Source: Phycisphaerales bacterium (GTDB lineage Bacteria > Planctomycetota > Phycisphaerae > Phycisphaerales > UBA1924). From it: DNA of 64,000 bases. The stretch covers positions 1 to 64,000 of the forward strand of contig DASPKU010000003.1 of assembly GCA_035627955.1 (NCBI GenBank), read 5' to 3'. Below, piece by piece: positions 25,181-33,597 of this stretch. Below the pieces are notes generated by a model. The model worked only from the letters and a program-made list of their open reading frames with translations. It was not told the origin of the DNA and searched no databases. Positions within the stretch are counted from its first letter, which is position 1. Each line of letters opens with the position of its first letter. The position numbers were made by a program, and so were the translations under genes.

Positions 25181-26302
25181 ATGACCACCGCCACACGTCC
25201 ACCGGCCGCGACTCCGCCACCCGCCAACTCGCCCGCCAGCCCACCCGCGCCCGCTGGCGTGCACGGCCTGTCAGCGACCGGCGTTACCGCCGTGGTCCTC
25301 TCGCTCATCGGCTGGACGACGATCCCGCTGTTCCTGCACTACTTCGCCAAGGACATCGATGCTTGGACCAGCAACGGCTGGCGCTACGCCATCTCGGCCC
25401 TTATCTGGGCTCCGGCGCTGGTGATCGCCGCCCGGCGCGGCAAGACGCCCTCGGGGCTGTGGAAGGCCGCGCTCGTCCCTAGCTTCTGGAACGCCGCCGC
25501 CCAGGTGTGCTTCGCCCTCGCGCCTTACTTCATCCAGCCGGGACTCATGATCTTCAGCATGCGGCTGCAGATCGTGTTCCTGGCGCTCTCCGCCGCGCTC
25601 ATGTTTCCCGCGGAGCGGCGCGTGCTCCGCAGCCCCGCGTTTGTCGCGGCCCTCCTGCTCGTCCTGGGCGCCACGCTTGCGACCATCGCGCTCAAACCAC
25701 CAGGCGGCACACCCACCGATGGCCCGCCGCTCGCTGATGTCCCGCACGCGTTCCCCATCGGCATCGCCCTCAGCATCGGCGCGGGGCTCATGTACGCCCT
25801 TTACGCCCTGGGCGTGCGCAAGCACATGGTCGGCATGAACCCGATCCTCGCCTTCGCCGCCGTCAGCCAGTACACCGCCGCGGCCCTGGTCGCCTGCATG
25901 CTCCTTTTCGCCCGCGGGCACGGCGTCGAGGCCGTCACGCACCTAACGCCCTTCACTTTCGGGCTGCTCGTCGCCAGCAGCCTGATCGGCATCGGCCTCG
26001 GCCATACCTTCTACTTCTACGCCATCGCCCGTATCGGCCTGGTGGTGGCCGCGGGGGTGATTCAGCTCCAACCAATCACCGTGGCGATCTCGTCGATGCT
26101 GCTGTTCGACGAGGAGATGACGGCCGCGCAGTGGACCACTGGGCTGATCGCGGTGGCCGGAGCGGTGGCGATGCTGGTCATCCAACATCGCGTGACCACC
26201 CGTGATCGGCGAGCCAGCATGGGCCTATGCAAAAAGTGTGGGTATGACCTGCGCGGGCTCGCCTCGGGTGCAACCTGCCCCGAGTGCGGCACGCGGGCGT
26301 AA
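25181..26302 (+). CDS. EamA/DMT-family transporter with C-terminal zinc ribbon
   Basis: A 373-aa inner-membrane permease of the drug/metabolite transporter superfamily. Two EamA repeats give about ten helices (AVVLSLIGWTTIPLFLHYFA, IWAPALVIAARRG, LRQIVFLALSAALMF-type helix 4; second half IGIALSIGAGLMYALYALGV, GLLVASSLIGIGLGHTFYFY, GVIQLQPITVAISSMLLFDE). Unusual is the last ~25 residues: after MGLCKKCGYDLRGL comes ATCPECGTRA, a four-Cys zinc ribbon like those on other planctomycete proteins, here probably cytoplasmic. Substrate unknown. It starts 50 bp after tRNA-Ala and converges on efp. Confidence 0.88.
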   Translation: MTTATRPPAATPPPANSPASPPAPAGVHGLSATGVTAVVLSLIGWTTIPLFLHYFAKDIDAWTSNGWRYAISALIWAPALVIAARRGKTPSGLWKAALVPSFWNAAAQVCFALAPYFIQPGLMIFSMRLQIVFLALSAALMFPAERRVLRSPAFVAALLLVLGATLATIALKPPGGTPTDGPPLADVPHAFPIGIALSIGAGLMYALYALGVRKHMVGMNPILAFAAVSQYTAAALVACMLLFARGHGVEAVTHLTPFTFGLLVASSLIGIGLGHTFYFYAIARIGLVVAAGVIQLQPITVAISSMLLFDEEMTAAQWTTGLIAVAGAVAMLVIQHRVTTRDRRASMGLCKKCGYDLRGLASGATCPECGTRA

Positions 26303-26347
26303 CGAGTCCACGAAAAAGGCACGACGCACCCGCGCCAGGCCTTCACA

Positions 26348-26376
26348 CTTCCGCTTTCCGGTTTCCGCCTTCCGCC
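26348..26376. repeat. TTTCCGC-word tract
   Basis: Imperfect 7-nt units (CTTCCGC, TTTCCGG, TTTCCGC, CTTCCGC) in the 77-bp gap between the convergent EamA and efp genes. A longer tract of the same word lies between thiS and thiG at 62310-62345. Confidence 0.6.
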
Positions 26377-26379
26377 GTC

Positions 26380-26934
26380 TCAGGCCCGGCTCTGGTAGCT
26401 CCGGTCCTGCGTCGAGATCTTCAGGGTCTCGCCCTGCTTGATGAACGCGGGGACGCGGATCACAAGCCCGGTCTCCATCGTCGCGTCCTTGGTCTGGTTG
26501 GTCACCGTGGCGCCCTTCACTTCCGGCGGGCAGTCCTTCACCGTCAGTTCGACGCTGGGCGGCAGTTCGAGAGTCACGGCATTCTCGCCGTAGAACAGCA
26601 CCGTCGCCTGCGTGTTGGGCCGCAGGAACATCAGGGCATCACCCAGCACGTCCGGTGGGATGATCACCTGGTCGAAGGTCTCGGGGTCCATGAACGTGGC
26701 GCCGCTGTTGTCCGAGTACAGGTACTCCATCGGGCGGCGGTCCAGGTCCACCACATCCACTTCGTCCGAGGAGCCCAGGCGCCGCTCGATCGTGCGGCCC
26801 GCGACCACGTCCTTGATCTTGATCTGGATAAACGCGCGGAGGTTGCCCGGAGTGCGATGCTCGAAGTTCGTGATCACATAGAGCTTGCCGTCGATCTTGC
26901 AGCCCAGTCCGGGGCGGAGGTCAGTCGCCTTCAT
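26380..26934 (-). CDS. efp: Translation elongation factor P with Asn at the loop tip
   Basis: A 184-aa three-domain EF-P that relieves ribosome stalling at proline runs. Domain I contains the loop EHRTPGNLRAF (residues 25-35). In E. coli the equivalent tip is PGK34, modified by beta-lysine; here the residue is Asn 31, and neither Lys nor Arg is available at that point. Domains II and III follow (MEYLYSDNSGATFMDPETFD, VTLELPPSVELTVKDCPPEV, KGATVTNQTKDATMETGLVI with the family signature). ATG 26934 is the expected start. It is convergent with the EamA gene. No epmA/epmB or earP was seen. Confidence 0.92.
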   Translation of the reverse strand: MKATDLRPGLGCKIDGKLYVITNFEHRTPGNLRAFIQIKIKDVVAGRTIERRLGSSDEVDVVDLDRRPMEYLYSDNSGATFMDPETFDQVIIPPDVLGDALMFLRPNTQATVLFYGENAVTLELPPSVELTVKDCPPEVKGATVTNQTKDATMETGLVIRVPAFIKQGETLKISTQDRSYQSRA

Positions 26935-27127
26935 CCTTGAGATTCCTTGAAACAGGGGCCGCCGGGTGGACCGCGGGGCCGGGTTTTGAATGGGGCCAAG
27001 TATAGGCGGGGGCGCTCGCGACCTGCCGCCCGGGCCCTCGGCCCCCATGTCGGACCGATAGGTAGCGGAAGTGGGGGATTGCGGGCCATAATGGGCTCTG
27101 CTGGGAGCACCTCGTCAGGAGTCATCC

Positions 27128-28165
27128 ATGAGCATGAGCGTTTCGCGGCGTGAGTTCGTGGTCGGCGCGGCGGCCCTGGTCGGCGCGGCCGGCCTCAACC
27201 TCCGCCTCTGGGCGCAGGAGGGCACGAAGACAGCCCCCAAGCCCGCCGCCTCGGCCGAGACCTTCAACCGCTGGGTTGAAGTCCGCCCGGGCTTCCACGT
27301 CGCTATCGGCACCACCGGCGAGAACTTCGCGCTGCTGGGCGGCAACTCAACGCTGGTGGCGACCAAGGACGCCTCGGCCCTCATCGATACCAAGCAGGCC
27401 GTGATCGCCCCCGCCCTCCGGCGCGAGTTGCTCACGAAAACCGCGGCCGTCGTGCAGGTCTTCAACACCCACCACCACTTCGACCACTCCGGCGGCAACG
27501 GCGTCTTCAGCAAGGACGCGGCCCTCTCCGCTCACCCTAAGGCCTGCGAGCGCATCGCCGCCATGAAGGGCTCCTTCACCGCGCAGCTCCGCCAGCAGAT
27601 CAAGGCCCTCGAAGAGGCCGAGGTCGCCGGCGCCAAGCAGGCGGCCGAAGATGCCAAAGCATTCCAGAACTCCCTCGCCGAGCTGAAGGAGGACGCCTGG
27701 ACCCCCAAGCCCATCAAGATGGAGGAGGTCAAGAGCGTCGCCGGGAAGAAGGTCGAGGTCCACCACGTCGGCGCCGGCCACACCGACAACGACGTGTTCT
27801 TCTTCTTCCCCGACGACAACGTGCTCGTCGCGGGCGACCTCGTCTTCAACAACCTGCACCCCTACTACGACAAGGACGCCGGCGCCACCAGCGAGGGCTG
27901 GATCAAGTCCCTCGAGCGCATCGTCCACCTCTGCGACGAGAAGACCGTCGTCGTCCCGGGGCACGGCGACATCGGCAACCTCGAGACCGTCAAGAAGCAG
28001 ATCAAGTACTTCGAGGACGTGCGCGAGGCCGTGAAGAAGGCGATTGACGAGGGCAAGGCACGCGAGGACGTCATCAACACGACGCTCCCGCAGTACGCGC
28101 CCTACCGCCTTGAGGTCGCGCGTGGCCTCGTCCTCGGCGGCGTGTACGACGAGCTCAAGAAGTAG
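27128..28165 (+). CDS. Tat-exported metallo-beta-lactamase-fold hydrolase
   Basis: A 345-aa MBL-fold protein with a twin-arginine signal SRREFVVGAAALVGAAGLNL. Metal motifs: THHHFDHSGG (residues about 115-124), GAGHTDND with a downstream Asp in VLVAGDLVF, and VVPGHGD. A helical, Glu/Lys/Ala-rich insert (about 135-205) sits between the first His motif and the second. Two-zinc hydrolase activity is likely; the substrate is unknown. The next gene, 43 bp downstream, is a diverged paralogue with the same layout, so the pair looks like a tandem duplication in one operon. Folding with cofactor before export is implied by the Tat signal. Confidence 0.86.
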   Translation: MSMSVSRREFVVGAAALVGAAGLNLRLWAQEGTKTAPKPAASAETFNRWVEVRPGFHVAIGTTGENFALLGGNSTLVATKDASALIDTKQAVIAPALRRELLTKTAAVVQVFNTHHHFDHSGGNGVFSKDAALSAHPKACERIAAMKGSFTAQLRQQIKALEEAEVAGAKQAAEDAKAFQNSLAELKEDAWTPKPIKMEEVKSVAGKKVEVHHVGAGHTDNDVFFFFPDDNVLVAGDLVFNNLHPYYDKDAGATSEGWIKSLERIVHLCDEKTVVVPGHGDIGNLETVKKQIKYFEDVREAVKKAIDEGKAREDVINTTLPQYAPYRLEVARGLVLGGVYDELKK

Positions 28166-28208
28166 CACTGCAGGAGCGCCGCACCGCATCCGGTATCTGG
28201 AGCAACCC

Positions 28209-29228
28209 TTGCTGAATCGCCGCGAGTTCGTCACCGCCAGCAGCGCCGCCGCGCTCGGAGCCCTCATGAGCCGCGACCTCCTCGCCCAGCCCCGCAAGGA
28301 CGTCGGCAGCAGCGGGGGAGGCAGGGCCGTCACGCTCTTTGAGTGGAAGCCCATCGCCCCCGACCTCGCCTCCATCAAGGTCGCCTTCGGCCAGGGCGGC
28401 AACGTCACGCTCATCGACGGGAAGGAGGTCGCCTACCTCATCGACACCAAGAACTCCCCCTGGGGCAAGACGCTCCGGCGCGAGGCGTCGCCGGGTGCCC
28501 CGAAGCTCGTGGTCATCAACACGCACCACCACGCCGACCATACCGGCGGTAACCATGCGTTCACCGGCGACTGCGACGTCCTGGCGCACGAGAAGTGCCT
28601 GCCGCGCATCGAGGGGAACGTCGCCCGCTACATCTCGCAGATCAAGGAGGCGGTGGGCAACTTCCCCAAGGGTGAGAGCGAGGGCCTCAAGAGGGCCCGC
28701 GAGGACTGGACCGAGCTCTACCACAACGTGACGAAGCTCGAGGCGAAGAACTTCACGCCCACGGAGGCCGTGAAGGACACCCACGAGATCGCCACGCCCG
28801 GCGGCGCGAAGATATCACTCCGCCACTTCGGCCCCGGCCACACCGACAACGACCTCGTCCTCCACCTCCCCAACTCCAACGTGCTCATCGTCGGCGATCT
28901 CGTCTTCCGCAAGGTCTTCCCCTACGTGGACCAGAACGGCGGCGGCACCATCGAGGGCTGGATCAGCGCGCTCAAACAAGCCCAGGCACTCTGCGACAAG
29001 AAGACCCGCGTCGTCCCCGGGCACGGCGACCTCTGCGGCCCCGAGGGGATCGCCGACCAGATCACCTACTTCGAAAAGTGCCGCGATGCCGTCGCCAAGG
29101 CCATCAAGGCCGGTCGCCAACGCAAGGACATCGTGACGATGAAGCTGCCGTTCCACGGCTACGCCAACGAGGACCGCCAGAGCATGACGATGATCCAGCT
29201 CTACGCGGAGCTGAGCGAGAAGAAGTAG
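28209..29228 (+). CDS. Tat-exported metallo-beta-lactamase-fold hydrolase, paralogue
   Basis: A 339-aa paralogue of the preceding gene. The start is a non-ATG codon, TTG 28209 (CTG 28212 is possible), with GGAG upstream; it gives the twin-arginine signal LNRREFVTASSAAALGALMS. Metal motifs are complete: THHHADHTGGNH, FGPGHTDNDLVLHLP, VLIVGDLVFRKVFPYVDQNG and RVVPGHGDLCGP. Compared with its neighbour the helical insert is shorter and the C-terminus differs (PFHGYANEDRQSMTMIQLYA). Substrate unknown. Both sit in one transcription unit, so they may act on related compounds. Confidence 0.85.
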   Translation: MLNRREFVTASSAAALGALMSRDLLAQPRKDVGSSGGGRAVTLFEWKPIAPDLASIKVAFGQGGNVTLIDGKEVAYLIDTKNSPWGKTLRREASPGAPKLVVINTHHHADHTGGNHAFTGDCDVLAHEKCLPRIEGNVARYISQIKEAVGNFPKGESEGLKRAREDWTELYHNVTKLEAKNFTPTEAVKDTHEIATPGGAKISLRHFGPGHTDNDLVLHLPNSNVLIVGDLVFRKVFPYVDQNGGGTIEGWISALKQAQALCDKKTRVVPGHGDLCGPEGIADQITYFEKCRDAVAKAIKAGRQRKDIVTMKLPFHGYANEDRQSMTMIQLYAELSEKK

Positions 29229-29319
29229 CAGGGGTGATAGAGCGCGCGCCCCGCGTGCTCTTCACCACCCCTTCTCCGTTTCGCCTCAGTTCCTCTCAGT
29301 GTTCTGCCTTGAGGCGATT

Positions 29320-29994
29320 TCAATCCAGCAGGTGCACCACATTGGGCAGTTCATCGCGGTCATCCGCCGCCCGCGGGAACTTCTGCGCCAGCGCCCCACC
29401 CACCAGCCCCACGGCCTCCTTCAGCCCCACCGCCAGCTCCCCACGCCGCGAACCCGCCGTGACGGCCTTGCACGCGTTCTCCCACGTCTCCTGCGGCAGC
29501 ACCGCGTTCACCTGCTGATCCCCGTCCACCCACGCCATGTGCTCCAGCAGCGACACGAAGATCAGCACACCGCTGCGGCCCTTGGTGTGCCCCACGCGGA
29601 AGAGATGGAACGCCTCGAAACCGCGCCGCCGAACCTCGGCCTCAAACTGAAGCCGCGGCACGAACGGTCGCGCCAACGCCGGGAACCGCGTCGCCAATGC
29701 CGCGCCCACCATCCACCACACCGCGAACAGCACCAGCACCGGGATCAGCCCCAGCGCCAGCTCCTGGCCCTGCGTCCATTCGGTCTCGTGGAACTGCTGG
29801 TACAGCACCCACGCGATCGCCACGCTGGCCAGGGCCAGCAGCAGCCCGAACAGGTCCTCCGCGCGGTCGTACCGCCCCGAGCGCGTAGCAACAACGACCA
29901 CGATCTCGGCCGAAGTGCCGCGCTCGGCCGCGGCGATGGCTGAGTGCAGCTCGTCGCGGTCCTTCTGCGTGATGACTTGGGAAGCAGTCTTCAT
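29320..29994 (-). CDS. TPM-domain membrane protein
   Basis: A 224-aa protein with an N-terminal part of a TPM (TLP18.3/Psb32/MOLO-1) domain (RDELHSAIAAAERGTSAEIV, VVVATRSGRYDRAED), two transmembrane helices (LFGLLLALASVAIAWVLYQQ and LALGLIPVLVLFAVWWMVGA) and the rest of the domain (FRVGHTKGRSGVLIFVSLLE, HMAWVDGDQQVNAVLPQETW). Helices inserted within the TPM fold are typical of the COG3762-type proteins. It is 6 bp downstream of the second TPM gene, hence co-transcribed. The role of these domains (acid phosphatase-like, assembly or repair of membrane complexes) is unsettled. Confidence 0.85.
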   Translation of the reverse strand: MKTASQVITQKDRDELHSAIAAAERGTSAEIVVVVATRSGRYDRAEDLFGLLLALASVAIAWVLYQQFHETEWTQGQELALGLIPVLVLFAVWWMVGAALATRFPALARPFVPRLQFEAEVRRRGFEAFHLFRVGHTKGRSGVLIFVSLLEHMAWVDGDQQVNAVLPQETWENACKAVTAGSRRGELAVGLKEAVGLVGGALAQKFPRAADDRDELPNVVHLLD

Positions 29995-30000
29995 AGTTGA

Positions 30001-31038
30001 TCACCAGGAGCCCGTGGCCCCGCCCCCTCCAGAGAAACCGCCGCCGAATGAGCCGCCGCCGCCCCCGCCGCCGAACCCACCGAACCCGCCGCCCCCGCCT
30101 CCGAACCCGCCGCCCGAACTATCGCCCCCGCCGAACATCCCGCCGCCTGAGCCGCGCGAGCCCCACGCGTTCCCAAGCAGCCCGCCCAGCAGCAGGCCGC
30201 CCAGCATTCCCCCCATGCCCGAGCTCGGACGCGAGCCCCAGCCGCCGCCCCAGCCCGCGGGCCCATAGCCCGGTCCGTACCCGGCGCTGCCGCCGCCGTA
30301 CGGGACACCACCCGCAGAGCGCCGCGTAAACGCCTTGATGATCATGAACAGCACGATCAGCCCGACCGGGATGATGAAGCACCCGAGCGATGAGAACAGC
30401 CCGCGCCCGCCCAGCAGCGTGCCCGTCGGCTTCACCGGCGGCGCCGCCACCGGTCCCGAACCCCCCGCCGCCTGCGAAGTCCCGCCCACACCGCCCGGCG
30501 TGAACGCCTTCGTCGGGTTGTCGATGTTCTTCGTGATCGCCTCCACGCCATCGCGGATGCCGCCCGAGAAGTCCCCCTTCTTGAACCGTGGCACGATCAC
30601 GCCGTTGATGATCTGCGCGGCCGCGACGTCCCGCTCATGCGTGAACGCCCCACCCATCTCGATCCGCACCTTGCGGTCACCCTTGCTCACCAGCAGCAGC
30701 ACGCCCGTGTTGCGGTCCGTGGTCCCCACGCCCCACTCGCCGAACAGGTTCATCGCGTACCGCTCGATCGGCCACCGCGCGGCCCCGTAGTCCGCCAGCG
30801 AGTTGATCGTCACCACGATGACCGGGATGCCCTTGCTCTTGAGGAATGCATCCGCGCTCTTAGTGACCGCGGCCTCATCCTCCGGCTTTATGAGCTCAGC
30901 CAGATCGCTGACGAACTGCCCCTCCGCTGGTCGAGGGGGGTAGGTGACCTGGGCCTTTGCGGAGCAAGGCGTCAGCACCGGCAGCACGGCTACAAGAACG
31001 AGGAGCCACCATGGCCGCGATCGGGTCAGAATCAGCAT
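30001..31038 (-). CDS. Exported TPM-domain protein with Gly-rich tail
   Basis: A 345-aa protein: signal peptide (WWLLVLVAVLPVLTPCSAKA), TPM domain (residues 30-175: FVSDLAELIKPEDEAAVTKS, IPVIVVTINSLADYGAARWP, GVLLLVSKGDRKVRIEMGGA, QIINGVIVPRFKKGDFSGGI), a Pro/Gly linker, one transmembrane helix (about 217-238, FIIPVGLIVLFMIIKAF) and a Gly-dominated tail ending in GGGGATGSW. The tail is low complexity, with many GGGF/GGGS units, as usual in this family. ATG 31038 is chosen at the signal peptide. It forms an operon with the TPM gene downstream. The lemA gene that often heads such operons is not present. Confidence 0.88.
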   Translation of the reverse strand: MLILTRSRPWWLLVLVAVLPVLTPCSAKAQVTYPPRPAEGQFVSDLAELIKPEDEAAVTKSADAFLKSKGIPVIVVTINSLADYGAARWPIERYAMNLFGEWGVGTTDRNTGVLLLVSKGDRKVRIEMGGAFTHERDVAAAQIINGVIVPRFKKGDFSGGIRDGVEAITKNIDNPTKAFTPGGVGGTSQAAGGSGPVAAPPVKPTGTLLGGRGLFSSLGCFIIPVGLIVLFMIIKAFTRRSAGGVPYGGGSAGYGPGYGPAGWGGGWGSRPSSGMGGMLGGLLLGGLLGNAWGSRGSGGGMFGGGDSSGGGFGGGGGGFGGFGGGGGGGSFGGGFSGGGGATGSW

Positions 31039-31122
31039 GCCGCATTGTTGGTAGACCCGGGTAAGGGGTTTTATGGGGCCGGGGTGAACCCGATGCTCAA
31101 AGTGGCGGGAGTCGATGGTCGA

Positions 31123-31137
31123 TTGTACAATGTACAA
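31123..31137 (+). promoter_or_regulatory. Palindromic operator overlapping a -10 box
   Basis: TTGTACAATGTACAA is a 6-bp perfect inverted repeat (TTGTAC/GTACAA) with a 3-base centre. It contains TACAAT (31126-31131), a good -10 box. The antitoxin ATG at 31140 would then lie at about the transcription start, giving a leaderless mRNA; no Shine-Dalgarno sequence precedes it. Probable autoregulatory site of the toxin-antitoxin pair. Confidence 0.65.
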
Positions 31138-31139
31138 CC

Positions 31140-31403
31140 ATGAAGACGGACGGCCCTACATCAACTGGCACGGGCGTGTTCAAGCGACTCCAGAAGTACG
31201 GGAACAGCTACGCCCTGATCATCGATAAGGGCATGCTCGATGTCATGGGCGTAAGCCCCGAATCCGAGTTCAATGTCACAGTCCAAGGTGGTGGCCTCAC
31301 GATTACTCCCAGCAATGTGGGCGCCGGTCCGGAGCGGATTGCCGCGTCGATCAAGAAGCTCCGTCCGATGTACGGCGAGATGCTCAAGAACCTCGCGAAG
31401 TAA
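31140..31403 (+). CDS. AbrB/MazE-like antitoxin
   Basis: An 87-aa protein with a swapped-hairpin AbrB domain: FKRLQKYGNSYALIIDKGML, then the second strand pair GVSPESEFNVTVQGGGLTIT (residues about 14-57). The KYGNS..L.I motif is diagnostic. The C-terminal helix (PERIAASIKKLRPMYGEMLK) would be the toxin-binding segment. It is followed 3 bp later by a Doc-type gene, and preceded by a palindrome that fits an autoregulatory operator. Doc is usually paired with a Phd antitoxin; the AbrB partner is the less common combination. Confidence 0.85.
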   Translation: MKTDGPTSTGTGVFKRLQKYGNSYALIIDKGMLDVMGVSPESEFNVTVQGGGLTITPSNVGAGPERIAASIKKLRPMYGEMLKNLAK

Positions 31404-31406
31404 GCC

Positions 31407-31796
31407 ATGGATCGCCCCGTCTTGTTCCTGAGCGTCGCCGACGTGCTGCAGATCCAGCAGGACACCATCGAGAGCGAAGGTGGCGGTCGTGGTGTTCGCG
31501 ATCTCGGACTGCTCGAAGCCGCGGTGATGCAGGCCCGCCAAACCTTCGGTGACGAGTACCTGCACCCGGACCTCGCCGCGATGGCTGCGGCTTACCTGTT
31601 TCACATTGTGATGAATCATCCCTTTGTGGACGGCAACAAGCGGGCAGGATCATTCTCCGCCGTCATCTTCCTGGACCTGAACGGAGTGACGAAGTACCCC
31701 GACCAGCACGTGATGGAGGAGGTCACCGTGGCCGTCGCTTCGAGCGAGATGTCAAAGGACCAGCTCACGCGATGGATGCGTGAAGCAATCTCTTAG
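31407..31796 (+). CDS. doc: Death-on-curing (Doc/Fic) family toxin
   Basis: A 129-aa Fic-fold protein of the Doc type. The Fic motif reads HPFVDGNKRAG (residues about 71-81), matching the Doc consensus HxFx(D/N)GNKR, so catalysis should be intact. Doc proteins phosphorylate EF-Tu and arrest translation. The N-terminus (FLSVADVLQIQQDTIESEGG, RDLGLLEAAVMQARQTFGDE) is typical of the family. It is 3 bp downstream of the AbrB-like antitoxin. The VWA gene begins 55 bp downstream with its own strong ribosome-binding site and need not be part of the module. Confidence 0.9.
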   Translation: MDRPVLFLSVADVLQIQQDTIESEGGGRGVRDLGLLEAAVMQARQTFGDEYLHPDLAAMAAAYLFHIVMNHPFVDGNKRAGSFSAVIFLDLNGVTKYPDQHVMEEVTVAVASSEMSKDQLTRWMREAIS

Positions 31797-31851
31797 AACT
31801 CGCATCGGTTCGAGGGCTGCGAAACGAACCAAGTGGGTGAAGGAGGTTCGT

Positions 31852-33597
31852 GTGAGGAGCGGCGACAACCAACCTCAAGCTGCCGGCCTTGGCGGCCTCA
31901 TCCACACCTACCTCGCCTTCGACCCCAAGAACTTCCCCTCGCCAACCGCCCCACCGCCCGACCTCACTTCCGCGGCCTTCGAGCACATGCTCGCCTTCGG
32001 CTCCATGCGCCACCTCACGGAGGAGGAGCTCGCCCGCGCCATCCACCTTGACCCTTCGATGTTCCCACGCCTGGGCCCCAGCCTCGACCAGCTCATGGCC
32101 ATGTTGGCGGAGCGCAAGCGGAAGATCCTTGAGACCTACGAGACCGAGCAGGTTCAGCAGTCCGTGGCCAAAGCCTTCGAGGATGCCGCGAGCACGGCCA
32201 ACCCGCCGCCCAACCTGCGCGACGCCCTCACCCGCATGATCCGCGATGAGCAGCTCGCCGACCTCGAGCGGCTCTACTTCCGCCAGAAGGACGACACCAG
32301 CGACTTCGCCAGGCAGCTCATGTCGCTCATGCACCGCCTGGGCGAGAAGTACCAGGTCGACGAGCTCGCGGCCAAGTACGAGTTCACCGGCCGCACCCCC
32401 ATGACCGTGCCCCAGGCCCTCGAGATCAAGGACGAGCTCGAGACCATCGACAAGCTCCTCGAGCAGCTCAAGGAGGCCAGCAAGACCGCGCAGCTCGCCA
32501 TCATCGACATGGACGAGCTCAGCGAGTTCGCCGACGACAGCGCCCTCGAGGACCTCAACAAGCTCCAGGAGCAGATCGAGGACTACCTCCGCGAGCAGGC
32601 CCGCGCCCAGGGTCTTGAGTTCACCCGCGAGGGCTACCGGCTGACGCCGCAGGCGTTCCGTGTCTTTCAGCGCAAGCTCCTGCAGGAGATCTTCAGCGAG
32701 CTCACGGCCTCGCGTTCCGGCCGCCACACCGGCCCGGTGGTGGGGGAGGGGGCCGTAGAGATCGAGCGCACCAAGGAGTACGAGTTCGGAGATTCGGTGG
32801 CGCACATGGACATCGTGCAGACCGTGATCAACGGCGTCGCCCGCGAGAGAGCCAAGCCGCCGGCCCAGCCCGGATCGCAGTCACAGCGCCTCCACCTCTC
32901 CATGGACGACATCACCATCCACCGCACGCGCAACAACCCCAAGTGCGCGACCATGGTGCTGATGGACATGTCCGGCTCCATGCGATACGACGGCCAGTAC
33001 ATCAACGTGAAGCGCATGGCCCTTGCCCTCGACGGTCTCATCCGCGCCGAGTATCCCGGCGACTTCCTCGGCTTCGTCGAAATGTTCACCTTCGCCAAGC
33101 GCCGCCAGATCTCCGAGCTCCCCGCCCTCATGCCCAAGCCCGTCTCGGTGCACTCCCCCGTCGTGCGGCTCAAGGCCGACATGAGCAACCCCGATGTCTC
33201 CGAGCTTCGCGTCCCGCAGCACTTCACGAATATCCAGCATGCACTCGCCGTGTCCCGCCAGGTGCTCAGCGTGCAGGACACGCCCAACCGGCAGGTCATT
33301 CTCATCACCGACGGCCTTCCCACCGCCCACTTCGACGGCCCCGAGCTGTACATGCTCTACCCGCCCGACCCGCGCACCGAGGAGGCCACCATGCGCGAGG
33401 CGATGCTCTGCTCGCGCGATGGGATCACCATCAACATCTTCCTGCTGCCGAACTGGAGCCAGACCAGCGAGGACGTCGCCTTCGCGCAAAGAATGGCCGA
33501 GGCCACCCGTGGACGCGTCTTCTTCACCGGCGGACGCGACCTCGACCGCTACGTCGTCTGGGACTATGTCAAGCAGCGTCGCAAGGTGATCGGGTAA
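31852..33597 (+). CDS. Von Willebrand factor A domain protein
   Basis: A 581-aa cytosolic protein. GTG 31852 is chosen because AAGGAGG precedes it by 5 bases; the frame is open further back but overlaps the toxin gene. Residues 1-360 are mostly helical, with a long charged region (LEQLKEASKTAQLAIIDMDE, LNKLQEQIEDYLREQARAQG). The VWA domain begins near 365 with the intact MIDAS motif MDMSGSM (about 370-376), then VILITDGLPTAHF and a final RGRVFFTGGRDLD. The arrangement resembles CoxE/chelatase-type VWA proteins, which work with MoxR AAA ATPases; no MoxR gene is nearby. Confidence 0.82.
   Translation: MRSGDNQPQAAGLGGLIHTYLAFDPKNFPSPTAPPPDLTSAAFEHMLAFGSMRHLTEEELARAIHLDPSMFPRLGPSLDQLMAMLAERKRKILETYETEQVQQSVAKAFEDAASTANPPPNLRDALTRMIRDEQLADLERLYFRQKDDTSDFARQLMSLMHRLGEKYQVDELAAKYEFTGRTPMTVPQALEIKDELETIDKLLEQLKEASKTAQLAIIDMDELSEFADDSALEDLNKLQEQIEDYLREQARAQGLEFTREGYRLTPQAFRVFQRKLLQEIFSELTASRSGRHTGPVVGEGAVEIERTKEYEFGDSVAHMDIVQTVINGVARERAKPPAQPGSQSQRLHLSMDDITIHRTRNNPKCATMVLMDMSGSMRYDGQYINVKRMALALDGLIRAEYPGDFLGFVEMFTFAKRRQISELPALMPKPVSVHSPVVRLKADMSNPDVSELRVPQHFTNIQHALAVSRQVLSVQDTPNRQVILITDGLPTAHFDGPELYMLYPPDPRTEEATMREAMLCSRDGITINIFLLPNWSQTSEDVAFAQRMAEATRGRVFFTGGRDLDRYVVWDYVKQRRKVIG

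Noticed and set aside
25058-25181. tRNA-Ala as an integration site
   Set aside because: I saw no direct repeat of the tRNA 3' end nearby and the neighbouring genes look ordinary.
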